Positions 33,494-41,758 are shown, numbered from the stretch's first letter. The stretch is 64,000 nucleotides of DNA from Amycolatopsis vancoresmycina (GCF_000716785.1 NZ_JNYY01000025.1:112235-176234); one strand, 5' to 3'. Translations and numbers: made by a program. Notes: generated by a model not told the origin, from the letters alone.

Positions 33494-34434
33494 GCGCGCT
33501 CCCGCACGACGTCGGCCGCCTTCTTGTCCTCGCGCAGCCCGGCGAACCGCGGGTGCCGCAGCCGCCCGTCGCGCGTCCACTCCGAAAAACCGATCTGCGC
33601 CACCAGTTCGGGACGCACCCAGTGCGCGCCGGGTTCCTTGACCGGCCCGGTGAACGGCGACCGCGCGATCTCCCGTTCCTGCAGCTGCGCGTGCAGCGAC
33701 GTCAGCAGGTGCTCGTCGAAGCCGGTACCGACCTTGCCCGCGTACTTCAGGCCACCGTCCTCGTGGTAGCCCAGCAGGAGCGCGCCGAAGCCGTGGCGGG
33801 CGCCCTGCGGGTCGGTGAAGCCGCCGATCACCAGCTCCTGCCCCTGCGCGCACTTGAACTTCAGCCAGTCGGGTGACCGCCCGTGGTGGTACGGCGCGTC
33901 CGCCCGCTTGGCGATCACGCCCTCCCAGCCGCGCCGGCACGCTTCCGCGTAGAACTTCTCGCCCTCGGTGTTGCGGTGCGCGGACAGCCGCAGCGGGCCG
34001 GCGAAGTCGAACGCGTCCCGCAGCAACGCCTTGCGCTGCCGCAGCGGCAGCCCGGTCGTGTCGTGGTCGTCGAAGTACAGCAGGTCGAACAGGTAGTAGT
34101 AGACCCGCACGCCGGTCGCGCGGGCGCGATCGGGGTCGCTGACGTGGATCCGCGGCTGCAGCGCGGCGAAGCTCGTGTTCGCGCCGTCGAACGCCACGAT
34201 CTCGCCGTCCGCGACGAACCGCGGGCCGCCCTGGTCCGCGAGCGCTTCGACGAGCTCCGGGTAGGCGTTGTCCATCACCTTGTGGTTGCGCGAGTACAGC
34301 GTCGGCGGGCCGGAGTCGCGCACGCAGATCGCCCGGACGCCGTCCAGCTTGCGCTCGAAGATCCAGCCCGCGTCGGAGAACCGGCGATCGGTGAGCGTGG
34401 CCAGGGTCGGCTCGCGCCAGCCGGGCCCGCTCAC
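33490..34434 (-). CDS. ligC: ATP-dependent DNA ligase (LigC/LigD ligase type)
   Basis: A 314-residue ligase with adenylation Lys29 in FERKLDGVRA, followed by the standard motifs FVADGEIVAFDG (III), VYYYLFDLLYFD (IIIa), GWEGVIAKR (IV) and DWLKFKCAQGQELVIGGF (V), then an OB-fold. It seals breaks in the Ku pathway. The GTG start overlaps the Ku stop (GTGA) and the stop overlaps the polymerase start, giving a tightly coupled repair operon. Confidence 0.92.
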   Translation of the reverse strand: MSGPGWREPTLATLTDRRFSDAGWIFERKLDGVRAICVRDSGPPTLYSRNHKVMDNAYPELVEALADQGGPRFVADGEIVAFDGANTSFAALQPRIHVSDPDRARATGVRVYYYLFDLLYFDDHDTTGLPLRQRKALLRDAFDFAGPLRLSAHRNTEGEKFYAEACRRGWEGVIAKRADAPYHHGRSPDWLKFKCAQGQELVIGGFTDPQGARHGFGALLLGYHEDGGLKYAGKVGTGFDEHLLTSLHAQLQEREIARSPFTGPVKEPGAHWVRPELVAQIGFSEWTRDGRLRHPRFAGLREDKKAADVVRERA

Positions 34435-35372
34435 GACGCCTTCAGCGCCTTCTCGAGCTCGGCGCGCGTCATCTTGGACCGCCCCTTCACGCCCTGCTCA
34501 CGGGCCAGCTTGTCCAAATCGGACTTCGACAGCTCGGACAGCTCGGGCTGCTTCGCGGCCTTCTTCGACGCCTTCTTCGGTGCCTTACCACCACTCTTGC
34601 GGTTCTTGACACTGCGGGACAGGGCCTCGAACAGGTCGACGACGTCGGCGGAGGGCTCGGGCTCCTCCTCGTGGGCGATCTCCTTGCCCGCTTCCTTCGC
34701 CTTGATCAGCTCTTCGACGCGTTTCGAGTACTCGTCGCGGTAATCTTCGGGTTTCCACGGCGCCGTCATCTCGTCCACGAGCGCGAGCGCCATGTCGAGT
34801 TCCTTCGGCCGCGGCTTCGGCAGCTCGGGCAGCTTGCCCATGACGTCCTTGGGCTTGCGCAGGTCGGCGACGAAGTGCAGCGTGTTGAGCACCATGACGC
34901 CTTCGCCGGCGCGGACCGCGGCCAGGTATTCCTTGCCGCGCAGCACGAACTTCGCGACCCCGGCCTTCTCGCTGCGGTCCATCGCCTGCAGCAGCAGGCC
35001 GTACGCCTTGGCGAAGTCCTCCTTCGCCGGCTTGAGCCAGTACGTCTTGTCGAAGAACCACGGGTCGATCTCGTCGAGCTCGACGAACTGCTCGATGTCG
35101 ATCCGGCGGGACCGTTCGGGCGCGATCTCGTCCAGCTCGTCCGGTTCGACGAGCACGTGGTCGCCGCCGCCGAGGTCGTAGCCCTTGACGATCTCGTCCT
35201 GGGTGACCTCCTCGCCGGTCCGCTCGTTGACGCGGCGGTTGCGGATCCGGTCCGAGGTCCCGCGTTCGAACTGGTGGAAGTGGATCGTGTGGTCCGCCAC
35301 CGCCGGGTACAGCTCCACCGGCACGGTGACCAGTCCCAGGCTCAGCGCACCGCTCCACACCGGTCGGGCCAT
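34431..35372 (-). CDS. ku: Ku DNA end-binding protein
   Basis: A 313-residue bacterial Ku homodimer subunit that caps double-strand breaks and recruits LigD. The core begins MARPVWSGALSLGLVTVPVEL and includes DPWFFDKTYWLKPAKE and DYRDEYSKRVEELIKAK. After a Lys-rich linker there is a C-terminal SAP/Rho-N-like segment (about 280-313, LSKSDLDKLAREQGVKGRSK, then MTRAELEKAL). Nearly the same module ends the basic protein at 38490. The ATG follows GGGGGAGG. It starts 21 bases after a small upstream gene. Confidence 0.94.
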   Translation of the reverse strand: MARPVWSGALSLGLVTVPVELYPAVADHTIHFHQFERGTSDRIRNRRVNERTGEEVTQDEIVKGYDLGGGDHVLVEPDELDEIAPERSRRIDIEQFVELDEIDPWFFDKTYWLKPAKEDFAKAYGLLLQAMDRSEKAGVAKFVLRGKEYLAAVRAGEGVMVLNTLHFVADLRKPKDVMGKLPELPKPRPKELDMALALVDEMTAPWKPEDYRDEYSKRVEELIKAKEAGKEIAHEEEPEPSADVVDLFEALSRSVKNRKSGGKAPKKASKKAAKQPELSELSKSDLDKLAREQGVKGRSKMTRAELEKALKAS

Positions 35373-35393
35373 GGTCGTCCTCCCCCGCCCGCG

Positions 35394-35591
35394 TCAGGCG
35401 ACGTCGCTGGCGCGGGTGCCGCTGCGGTGCAGCCCCAGCATCTCCAGCAGCCGCGCGCAGTCCTCGGGATCCTTGGCCCGCGCGGCCACGGCCCTGGCCG
35501 CCTTGCGCCGCAGTTCCGCCTGGCCGGGCGAGTCCCCGCCGTCGAGCAGGAGGTCCGCCACCGGCCGCAGATCGTTGCGCTTGTCTCGCAT
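35394..35591 (-). CDS. Small protein heading the Ku operon
   Basis: A 65-residue helical, charged protein (MRDKRNDLRPVADLLLDGGD) of no family I recognise. The ATG at 35591 follows GGAGGGG, and a SigB/SigF-like promoter lies 46 bases upstream. Only 21 bases separate it from ku, so it is probably co-transcribed with the NHEJ genes. The LARLLEMLGL-like tail suggests a small helical DNA- or protein-binding unit, but that is a guess. Confidence 0.7.
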   Translation of the reverse strand: MRDKRNDLRPVADLLLDGGDSPGQAELRRKAARAVAARAKDPEDCARLLEMLGLHRSGTRASDVA

Positions 35592-35637
35592 GTTCGCTCC
35601 CCTCCGGCAATGTCCGGGTGCTTCGTTCGCGGGCGGG

Positions 35638-35663
35638 TTACCCCGGATCACCCCACGCGACAC
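35638..35663 (-). promoter_or_regulatory. SigB/SigF-type promoter, Ku operon
   Basis: Minus strand GTGT-N16-GGGTAA. It would place end joining under the stress sigma factor. Confidence 0.5.
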
Positions 35664-35780
35664 AGGTGTCCCCGAAGGAGGCACCGGAGACACGGCACGC
35701 TAGGCCGAACGAGTGAATCTGCCGGGATCACGGCCCGGACGCGGGCAAGGTGGTGAGACCCACGTCACACAGGAGGCCGG

Positions 35781-35993
35781 ATGGGCACCCAGCTCCGCAT
35801 CAGCCGCGAGGACGGGTCACTGCCCTGCGAGGTGTGCGGCTTCCCGACGATGCACGTGGCCAAGGTCGTCGCCGACGACGGGACCGTGCTCGGCCGCACC
35901 CTCGTCTGCACGACCTGCCAGCGCAGCAAGCACCACCCGGAGCCGCCCGCCGCCGGAGCGGAGGCACCCCCGGACGAAGTGGCCGCCGGCTAG
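35781..35993 (+). CDS. Small double-CxxC zinc-ribbon protein
   Basis: A 70-residue protein with CEVCGFPTMHVAKVVADDG and a second knuckle CTTCQRSKHH, a zinc-ribbon pattern. AGGAGG precedes the ATG. The stop codon shares four bases (CTAG) with the stop of the convergent GAF-ANTAR gene, leaving no space for a terminator. Role unknown. Confidence 0.75.
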   Translation: MGTQLRISREDGSLPCEVCGFPTMHVAKVVADDGTVLGRTLVCTTCQRSKHHPEPPAAGAEAPPDEVAAG

Positions 35994-36727
35994 CTCCCCG
36001 ACTTCGTCGTCGCCACCGCCGTCACGAACTCCGCCGCCACCTCGTGCAGCTTCCGGTTGCCGTCCTGAGAGCGCTTCACCAGCCGCTGGAACGCCTCCTC
36101 CGCGGTGATCCGGTGCGCGGCCATCAGGATGCCCTTGGCCTGGTCGATCACCGCCCGCGTCTCCAGCGCCCGGTTGAGCTGGTCGACCAGCTCGCGGGCG
36201 GCGAAGTACCGCCGGGCGCTGCGCAGGCCGATCACCACCGTCGCGGTGTACAGCTCCAGGATCTTGGTGCCCAGCTCGCTGAACCCGTGCTCGCCGAAGC
36301 CGAACAGGTTCACCGCGCCCGACATGTCCTCGTCCACCGTCAGCGGCGCGGCGAGGAAGCTGGCCACGCCGAGCTGTTCGGCCGCCGACACGAACTGCGG
36401 CCACAGATCCCCCACCGCGCCGACGCCGACCCGGACCGGCTGGCCCGTCTCGGCCGCGCGCAGGCACGGGCCGTCCCCGATCCGGTACTGCTCGCGGTCG
36501 AAGTTCACCGCCCGCTGGTCGGTGCTGGCCACCGTCTCCGGCACCCCGTCGCGCACCAGGGTGATGCTCGCCATGTCGGCCCCCGGCACCACCTGCACGG
36601 CGTGGTCGCAGACCGCCTGCAGCATCTGGCCGAGATCGAGTTCGCTGTCCAGCATCGCGGTCAGCGACTCCATCGCGAGCGTGACCTCGTCCAGCCGTGC
36701 GGTGAGCTGCTCATCGCCGCCCGTCAT
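35990..36727 (-). CDS. GAF-ANTAR antitermination regulator
   Basis: A 245-residue two-domain protein. A GAF sensor (about 15-165, with DMASITLVRDGVPETVAST and GDGPCLRAAETGQPVRVG) is followed by an ANTAR RNA-binding domain (about 180-240, RAVIDQAKGILMAAHRITAEEAF). Such proteins bind paired hairpins in nascent RNA and prevent termination. The ATG at 36727 follows GAAGGGG and an upstream extension is not needed. The RNA targets are unknown. The 36728-37024 spacer upstream holds only a short palindrome CCACTAGTGG and no clear promoter. Confidence 0.88.
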   Translation of the reverse strand: MTGGDEQLTARLDEVTLAMESLTAMLDSELDLGQMLQAVCDHAVQVVPGADMASITLVRDGVPETVASTDQRAVNFDREQYRIGDGPCLRAAETGQPVRVGVGAVGDLWPQFVSAAEQLGVASFLAAPLTVDEDMSGAVNLFGFGEHGFSELGTKILELYTATVVIGLRSARRYFAARELVDQLNRALETRAVIDQAKGILMAAHRITAEEAFQRLVKRSQDGNRKLHEVAAEFVTAVATTKSGS

Positions 36728-37024
36728 CCTGGTGACGCCCCTTCTTCTTTCCTCAGGGCGCTCTAGACCAGGGAGGACCCGGGCGCGCGCCACTAGTGGG
36801 CCGCTAGCGCTTTAACGGGTCCAGCGGGAGATTACTGCATCCCGGCGGCTCCGGGCACGAGCGGTCACCGCCGTGGCGCGCCACACGTCCGTTCGGAGCA
36901 ACGACGGTTGCGGGCCGTGCACGCGCAGCTAGGCTCGGGGAACGGTTCAACCAGCAGCCGCCTCGATCTCCCCGGAGCGCGGCGCCGCGGGCCGCGCGCC
37001 GCACCAGGACGGTGGCGAACCGCC

Positions 37025-37390
37025 ATGAACCTCCCCCGAGCCCGGCACCCGGGCCTGCGGCTGCGCACGACGTGGCCGGCCCCGCACGCGGTGCTGGTCA
37101 CCGCGCGCGGCGCCCTCGACCGCGTGACGGCAGGCGACCTGGCCACGCTGGTGTCCGACCGCCTGTGGGCGACGCCCGGACGGCTCACCCTCGATCTGTC
37201 CGAAGTGGACTTCCTGGGCGTGGCGGGCGTCGAGGTGCTCCTGCGGGCCGCGCTCCAGGCGGCCAACGGCGGCACCGAACTGCTCGTCGTGACCGGGCCG
37301 AACCTCATCGTCCGGCGGGCGCTGCGGGTCACCGGGGCGGACCGGCGGCTCGCGGTGGCCGAACACCGGCCCGCCCCCGCGCCGGCGTGA
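37025..37390 (+). CDS. STAS-domain anti-sigma factor antagonist
   Basis: A 121-residue SpoIIAA/RsbV-like protein: VTARGALDRVTAGDLATLVS, then LTLDLSEVDFLGVAGVEVLL. The usual phospho-acceptor Ser position is occupied by Gly-Val-Ala (DFLGVAGVE), so the normal Ser/Thr switch may be absent. It could still bind the anti-sigma factor encoded at 38882 or work as a constitutive antagonist. The ribosome site is weak. Confidence 0.82.
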   Translation: MNLPRARHPGLRLRTTWPAPHAVLVTARGALDRVTAGDLATLVSDRLWATPGRLTLDLSEVDFLGVAGVEVLLRAALQAANGGTELLVVTGPNLIVRRALRVTGADRRLAVAEHRPAPAPA

Positions 37391-37400
37391 GCACCGGCGC
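37379..37400. terminator. Short hairpin between convergent genes
   Basis: 7-base arms GCGCCGG/CCGGCGC with an 8-base loop. It overlaps the end of the STAS gene. Confidence 0.35.
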
Positions 37401-37407
37401 CGCGGTC

Positions 37408-38370
37408 CTACCCGCGCAGCGCCGGGAGCAGTTCCTTCTCGGCGAAGTCGAGGAAACCGTCCTGCTGGTCACCGCCGATCTGGACCAGGGCGACGTCGGT
37501 GAAGCCGGCCTCGGCGAACCCGCGCACCGCCTCGGCGATCGGCTCGGCGTCCGGGCCGCACGGGATGGACCCGGCGACGTCGTCCTCGCGGACGAACTGC
37601 GTCGCCCCCGCGAACCCGGCCGGTCCCGGCAGCTCGGCGTTGACCTTCCAGCCGCCGGCGAACCAGCGGAACTGCTCGTGCGCGCGCTTGACCGCGGCGT
37701 CCTTGTCAGTGCCCCACGACACGGGCAGCTGCCCGACCTTGCGGGTCGGCGGGCCGAGCCGGGTCGCGTCCCACTCCTGGGACAGTTCCTTCTTCGGCTC
37801 GACGGCGATCATCAGGTCGGCGACCGCGGCGAACCGCCGGACCGACTGCGAACCGGACACCGCGACCCCGATCGGCACCCGCGTCTCCGGCAGGTCCCAC
37901 AGCTTCGCCGAGTCGACGCGGAAGTGCTTGCCCTCGTAGTCGAAGTACCCGCCGTCGAACAGGCCGCCGATGATCTGGACGGCCTCGGCGAGCATGTCGT
38001 GCCGGACGTTGGCCGGCGGCCAGCCGCGGCCGACGACGTGCTCGTTGAGGTTCTCCCCCGCGCCGAGCCCCAGGGTGAACCGGCCGCCCGAGAGCGCCTG
38101 GACGGTCGCCGCCTTCTGCGCCACCACCGCCGGGTGGTAGCGCATGGTCGGGCAGGTCACGTAGGTCATCAGCTCGGCGCGCTCGGTCACCTGCGTCACC
38201 GCGCCCAGCACGCTCCAGGCGTACGGGGCGTGGCCCTGCTCGGCCAGCCACGGCGAGTAGTGGTCGCTCATCACCTCGAAGTCGAAGCCGGCCTGTTCCG
38301 CGCCGGCGGCGTACCGGACCAGGTCGTTCGGGCCGGCCTGCTCGGTCATCAGGGTGTAGCCGATGCGCAT
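37408..38370 (-). CDS. F420-type LLM-class oxidoreductase
   Basis: A 320-residue luciferase-like TIM-barrel protein of the F420-dependent group (similar in layout to F420-dependent glucose-6-phosphate dehydrogenase and relatives). Features are MRIGYTLMTEQAG, DFEVMSDHYSPWLAEQGHAP, GGRFTLGLGAGENLNEHVVG and VPIGVAVSGSQSVR. The substrate is unknown. AGAGGAGG precedes the ATG. It shares a divergent stress-promoter region with the basic protein at 38490. Confidence 0.87.
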   Translation of the reverse strand: MRIGYTLMTEQAGPNDLVRYAAGAEQAGFDFEVMSDHYSPWLAEQGHAPYAWSVLGAVTQVTERAELMTYVTCPTMRYHPAVVAQKAATVQALSGGRFTLGLGAGENLNEHVVGRGWPPANVRHDMLAEAVQIIGGLFDGGYFDYEGKHFRVDSAKLWDLPETRVPIGVAVSGSQSVRRFAAVADLMIAVEPKKELSQEWDATRLGPPTRKVGQLPVSWGTDKDAAVKRAHEQFRWFAGGWKVNAELPGPAGFAGATQFVREDDVAGSIPCGPDAEPIAEAVRGFAEAGFTDVALVQIGGDQQDGFLDFAEKELLPALRG

Positions 38371-38398
38371 CGGCGCCTCCTCTCCGTCGGCCCCTCGC

Positions 38399-38423
38399 GT
38401 ACCCGGTGCTGCGGTGGGTAACC
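38399..38423 (-). promoter_or_regulatory. SigB/SigF-type promoter, LLM oxidoreductase
   Basis: Minus strand GGTT-N15-GGGTAC, ending 28 bases before the start. Confidence 0.55.
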
Positions 38424-38437
38424 GCCCGGGCGCGGAC

Positions 38438-38462
38438 GTTTACCGGGTGTCCGTGCGGGTAC
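38438..38462 (+). promoter_or_regulatory. SigB/SigF-type promoter, basic SAP-like protein
   Basis: GTTT-N15-GGGTAC, one of the closest matches to the consensus, 27 bases before the ATG and back to back with the promoter at 38399. Confidence 0.65.
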
Positions 38463-38489
38463 TCATCCCGCGAGACGAAGGGAGCGGGT

Positions 38490-38819
38490 ATGCCTCAGTC
38501 GTGGAGCGGCAAGCGCGAGCGCCAGTACGAGCACATCAAGGACTCGGCCGAGGACCGCGGGGCGAGCACGAAGCGGGCCAAGGAGATCGCGGCCAGGACC
38601 GTCAACAAGAACCGCGCGCAGTCGGGGGAGTCCCGGCAGGCCAGCAAGACGTCGTTGAAGGACAAGTCGCCGCAGCAGCGCGGCGGCGAGCGGTCCGGCA
38701 ACCGCAAGGGTCCCGGCGGGCCGACGAAGGCCCAGCTGTACAACGAGGCCAAGAAGCGCAAGATCAACGGCCGCTCGACGATGACCAAGAAGGAACTCGA
38801 ACGGGCGCTGGGCCGGTGA
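38490..38819 (+). CDS. Basic DNA-binding-like protein with Ku-like C-terminus
   Basis: A 109-residue, strongly basic protein often labelled plasmid stabilisation protein in actinobacteria. The first half (WSGKRERQYEHIKDSAEDRG, then RAKEIAARTVNKNRAQSGES) resembles stress-associated KGG-like basic proteins. The last 32 residues (TKAQLYNEAKKRKINGRSTM, then TKKELERAL) match the C-terminal SAP/Rho-N-like segment of Ku at 34431. It probably binds nucleic acid. GAAGGGAG precedes the ATG. Confidence 0.78.
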   Translation: MPQSWSGKRERQYEHIKDSAEDRGASTKRAKEIAARTVNKNRAQSGESRQASKTSLKDKSPQQRGGERSGNRKGPGGPTKAQLYNEAKKRKINGRSTMTKKELERALGR

Positions 38820-38845
38820 CCAAACCCGAAACCCCTGATCACGAA

Positions 38846-38871
38846 GTGTCCGCTCTCCCCCAGATGGGTAG
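38846..38871 (+). promoter_or_regulatory. SigB/SigF-type promoter of the anti-sigma/sigma operon
   Basis: GTGT-N16-GGGTAG ending 10 bases before the ATG at 38882, so the message would be leaderless or nearly so. It suggests positive autoregulation by the encoded sigma factor. Confidence 0.6.
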
Positions 38872-38881
38872 TACCTCCCGC

Positions 38882-39331
38882 ATGGAAGAAACTCGAAGCG
38901 ACAGCTCGTTCGGCGGCAAGCCGACCGTGGACGAGCTGCTCGACGAACTCGTCGAGCTGCGGCTCCCCGCGATGGCCGAGCAGATCCCCCTGGTCCGCAT
39001 GCTCACGCACGGCGTGGTTTCGCGCGCGGACTTCGGGCTGGACGCCATCGCCGACGCCAAGATGGCCGTCGACGAAGCCTGCGCGCAGCTGGTCCAGCTG
39101 GCCGAGCTCGGGTCCCAGCTGCAGTGCCGCTTCCGGCTCGCGCCGGACGGGCTGCACGTCATCGTCTCCACCCGCTCGGCCGACCCGCGGCCGCCGAGCG
39201 ACCGCACGTTCGGCTGGCACGTCCTGACGACCCTCAGCCGGTCGGTCACCGCGCACTGCGACGTCCTGCCGGGTGGTGGCGCGGGCATCGTCACGATCGA
39301 GCTGGTGCTGAACCCGGGAACGAGCGCGTGA
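38882..39331 (+). CDS. RsbW/UsfX-like anti-sigma factor kinase
   Basis: A 149-residue GHKL ATPase-fold protein. The N-box region is LDAIADAKMAVDEACAQLVQ and the later part RSADPRPPSDRTFGWHVLTTLSRS. It should bind and block the sigma factor encoded immediately after it. ATG at 38882 is chosen because the predicted promoter lies directly upstream. ATG 38864 would precede the transcript start, and GTG 38816 overlaps the previous stop. The glycine-rich ATP lid looks degenerate, so kinase activity is not certain. The stop overlaps the sigma start (GTGA). Confidence 0.82.
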   Translation: MEETRSDSSFGGKPTVDELLDELVELRLPAMAEQIPLVRMLTHGVVSRADFGLDAIADAKMAVDEACAQLVQLAELGSQLQCRFRLAPDGLHVIVSTRSADPRPPSDRTFGWHVLTTLSRSVTAHCDVLPGGGAGIVTIELVLNPGTSA

Positions 39332-40119
39332 GCAGCGAGCGCAAAACCCTCCTCCACCGCCCGGACGAATACGCCCACTGCGAACCGCTGTTCGAGGAGC
39401 TGGGCGAGCTCGGCACCGACGATCCGCGGCGCGAGGTCGTGCGGAGCAAGCTCGTGACCGAGCTGCTGCCGCTGGCCGAGCACATCGCGACCCGGTTCTC
39501 CGGCCGCGGCGAGCCGCGGGAGGACCTGGTCCAGGTGGCGCGGATCGGCCTGATCAACGCCGTCGACCGGTTCGACCCCAGCCGGGGGCACGACTTCCTG
39601 TCCTTCGCCGTGCCGACGATCATGGGCGAGGTCCGGCGGCACTTCCGGGACACCGGCTGGTCCGTCCGGGTCCCGCGGCGGCTCAAGGAGCTGCACCTGT
39701 CGCTGAGCCAGGGCTCGGCGGTGCTGTCGCAGCGCCTCGGCCGGGCCCCGACGCCGACCGAGCTGGCCGAGCACCTGAACCTGGACGTCGACGAGGTCCG
39801 CGAAGGGCTCCTCGCGGGCAACGCCTACCAGGCGCTGTCGGTCGACAAGCCGGTCCACGACGACGCCGAGGCGCTGTCGCTGGCCGACACCATGGGGGAA
39901 CCGGACCACGAGATGGCCATGGTCGAGAACCACGAGGCCCTCCAGCCCCTGCTGCAGGAACTGCCCAAGCGCGAGCGCGCGATCCTGGTGATGCGGTTCT
40001 TCGGCGGGCTCACCCAGACCCAGATCGCGGACCGCGTCGGCATTTCGCAGATGCACGTCTCCCGGCTGCTGTCGCAGACGCTGGAACAGCTGCGCGGGAA
40101 GCTCACCGGCGAAGGCTAG
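39328..40119 (+). CDS. SigB/SigF/SigG-family sigma factor
   Basis: A 263-residue group-3 sigma-70 factor. Region 2 has REDLVQVARIGLINAVDRFD, then GHDFLSFAVPTIMGEVRRHF and RDTGWSVRVPRRLKEL. Region 3 follows, and region 4 ends QIADRVGISQMHVSRLLSQT. This is the SigB/SigF type that recognises GTTT-N15-17-GGGTA. It is translationally coupled (GTGA) to the anti-sigma gene. The density of matching promoters between 31 and 47 kb makes this its likely local regulon. Confidence 0.92.
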   Translation: MSSERKTLLHRPDEYAHCEPLFEELGELGTDDPRREVVRSKLVTELLPLAEHIATRFSGRGEPREDLVQVARIGLINAVDRFDPSRGHDFLSFAVPTIMGEVRRHFRDTGWSVRVPRRLKELHLSLSQGSAVLSQRLGRAPTPTELAEHLNLDVDEVREGLLAGNAYQALSVDKPVHDDAEALSLADTMGEPDHEMAMVENHEALQPLLQELPKRERAILVMRFFGGLTQTQIADRVGISQMHVSRLLSQTLEQLRGKLTGEG

Positions 40120-40143
40120 GAGGCGGCCCGGCGGGCCGCCTCC
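40119..40143. terminator. Bidirectional hairpin terminator
   Basis: 11-base arms GGAGGCGGCCC/GGGCCGCCTCC with a GGC loop. It overlaps the end of the sigma-factor gene and faces the convergent CYTH-CHAD gene. Confidence 0.75.
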
Positions 40144-40152
40144 CGGCGCCGC

Positions 40153-41670
40153 TCAGCCGAGCCAGCCGGGACGGCCGCCCTTCCGCAGCCGCCGCCACTG
40201 CTTCGCGAACGTCCCCCGCAGCTCCGCCGCCCGGCCGGCGTCCTGGGCGTGCAGCACCCCGAAGGCGAACGTGTTCTGCCCCTCGCCGTGGCCGGCGATG
40301 GCGAGGTGGTGCAGGACCTCCCGGCCCACCACGGTGTCCTGGTGCGCACCCAGGGTCTGCTGGACGGCCTTGACGTTCTTGCGCCACTTCCCCAGCTTCT
40401 TCCCGTACACCGGCTTCACGGTGTCGGTGGCGTAGCGAGCCTGCTTCGCTTTCTTGCGGACGTCGTGCAGGGCGAGCCCGAGTTCGTTGCCCGTCAGGCC
40501 GCGCGCCGCCGCCTCGGCGCGGCTCAGCTTCTTCGCCGCCTTCCGCAGCGGCTTGCGCAGCCCGGCCTTCGCGGGCTTGCGCGCCTGCGCGGTCAGCGGG
40601 GGGTCCTCCAGCACGGCGTCCAGCGCGCGCAGCAGCTCGACGTAACGCTTGCCGGTCAACGCCGACATCGCGCGGGTCCGGCCCTCCTCGGCTTCACGGG
40701 CGAAGTACCGGGTGAGGAACTGGCGGACCGGCCCGAACACCAGCTCCGAAGGCACGTCGTCCAGCTGCTCGCGCAGCCGCTCCTCGGTGACTTCGGTGTC
40801 CCGCGCCGGTGCCAGCTGGCCACCGAGCCACTTGAGCTCGGCCGCGAGCGGCGCCGTCGCCTCCTTGTCGATGACGGACCCGAAGGTGCGAAGCGTGCTC
40901 CGCAGCTTCCGGATGGCGACGCGCATCTGGTGCACGGAGTCGTCGACGTCCAGCCGCACGCCGACGTCCGCCCGGCGCAACCGGCCGTAGTGCTCGCGCA
41001 GGGACGCCAGCACGACGTCCCCCGCCGACGGCTTCTTGCGGGGCCGCGGCGGTGCCGGCAGCCGGTCGCCGAGCAGGCGGCGCAGTTTCGACGGCCACGC
41101 CGCCGCGGTCACGCCGGCCCCGGTCAGCGCGCGATCGAACTCGCCGAGCCGCCCGGGTTCGGTCTCGGGTTCGAGCTCCAGTTCCAGCTCGCGCCATTCG
41201 TCGAGCCGCGCGGTCGCGCCGCCGGCTTCCCCGGTCACGTGGTCGTCGGTCAGGGTGGCGATCGTGCGGCCGCCGGCGTCGGCCAGGCGGTGGGCGAACC
41301 GGTCGGTGCGCAGGTGCGCGACCGGCACCAGCTTCTCCCCCAGCGTGTACGCCCGCACCAGGCGCCGCAGCCGGCCGGGCACCTTGTGGGGGTCGCCGCC
41401 CAGCGGGAGCCGGATCTCCTGCCGCTCGTCCGCCGAAACCGGCAGCTTGAGGTGCCAGCCGGCGTCGGGACCGCCGACGCGCCGCCGCAGGGTGAGGCCG
41501 CCGCGGGCGAGCCGGTAGGACTGGGTGTCGTAGTAGGACGCGTCGAGCACGTGCTCGACCGGGTCGCTCTGGGTGGCGACACCGCCGACGCCGACCAGGC
41601 GCGGGACGCCACTCCCGGCGGCGATTTCGTACTTGCGTTCGCGTTCGGGCACCGGTGCCGGCGCGGCCAT
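40153..41670 (-). CDS. CYTH-CHAD domain protein
   Basis: A 505-residue protein: CYTH (about 5-200) opening with the signature ERERKYEI in place of ExExK, then CHAD (about 215-500) rich in conserved His and basic residues (VDDSVHQMRVAIRKLRSTLR, ELGLALHDVRKKAKQARYAT, LGAHQDTVVGREVL). CYTH domains act on triphosphates and CHAD domains bind polyphosphate, so a role in polyphosphate granules is likely. The ATG at 41670 follows GAGGAGG. Confidence 0.9.
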   Translation of the reverse strand: MAAPAPVPERERKYEIAAGSGVPRLVGVGGVATQSDPVEHVLDASYYDTQSYRLARGGLTLRRRVGGPDAGWHLKLPVSADERQEIRLPLGGDPHKVPGRLRRLVRAYTLGEKLVPVAHLRTDRFAHRLADAGGRTIATLTDDHVTGEAGGATARLDEWRELELELEPETEPGRLGEFDRALTGAGVTAAAWPSKLRRLLGDRLPAPPRPRKKPSAGDVVLASLREHYGRLRRADVGVRLDVDDSVHQMRVAIRKLRSTLRTFGSVIDKEATAPLAAELKWLGGQLAPARDTEVTEERLREQLDDVPSELVFGPVRQFLTRYFAREAEEGRTRAMSALTGKRYVELLRALDAVLEDPPLTAQARKPAKAGLRKPLRKAAKKLSRAEAAARGLTGNELGLALHDVRKKAKQARYATDTVKPVYGKKLGKWRKNVKAVQQTLGAHQDTVVGREVLHHLAIAGHGEGQNTFAFGVLHAQDAGRAAELRGTFAKQWRRLRKGGRPGWLG

Positions 41671-41705
41671 GGTCGTCCTCCTCGGGATCCGGGTTCCCTG
41701 CACGA

Positions 41706-41731
41706 GTACCCGGCCGTCACGCGGCCGACAC
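41706..41731 (-). promoter_or_regulatory. SigB/SigF-type promoter, CYTH-CHAD gene
   Basis: Minus strand GTGT-N16-GGGTAC, 35 bases before the start. Confidence 0.55.
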
Positions 41732-41733
41732 GG

Positions 41734-41758
41734 GATTCGGCGCTCCAGCAGCGGGTAT
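41734..41758 (+). promoter_or_regulatory. SigB/SigF-type promoter, hemerythrin-GAF-ANTAR gene
   Basis: GATT-N15-GGGTAT, back to back with the promoter at 41706. Confidence 0.5.

Noticed and set aside
36064..36077. TGAGAGCGCTTCAC resembling a CebR box
   Set aside because: It lies inside the ANTAR coding sequence, has outer mismatches, and precedes no carbohydrate gene.
38816..38881. GTG 38816 or ATG 38864 as start of the anti-sigma gene
   Set aside because: The predicted GGGTAG promoter overlaps both, and transcription would begin after them. The ATG at 38882 fits better.
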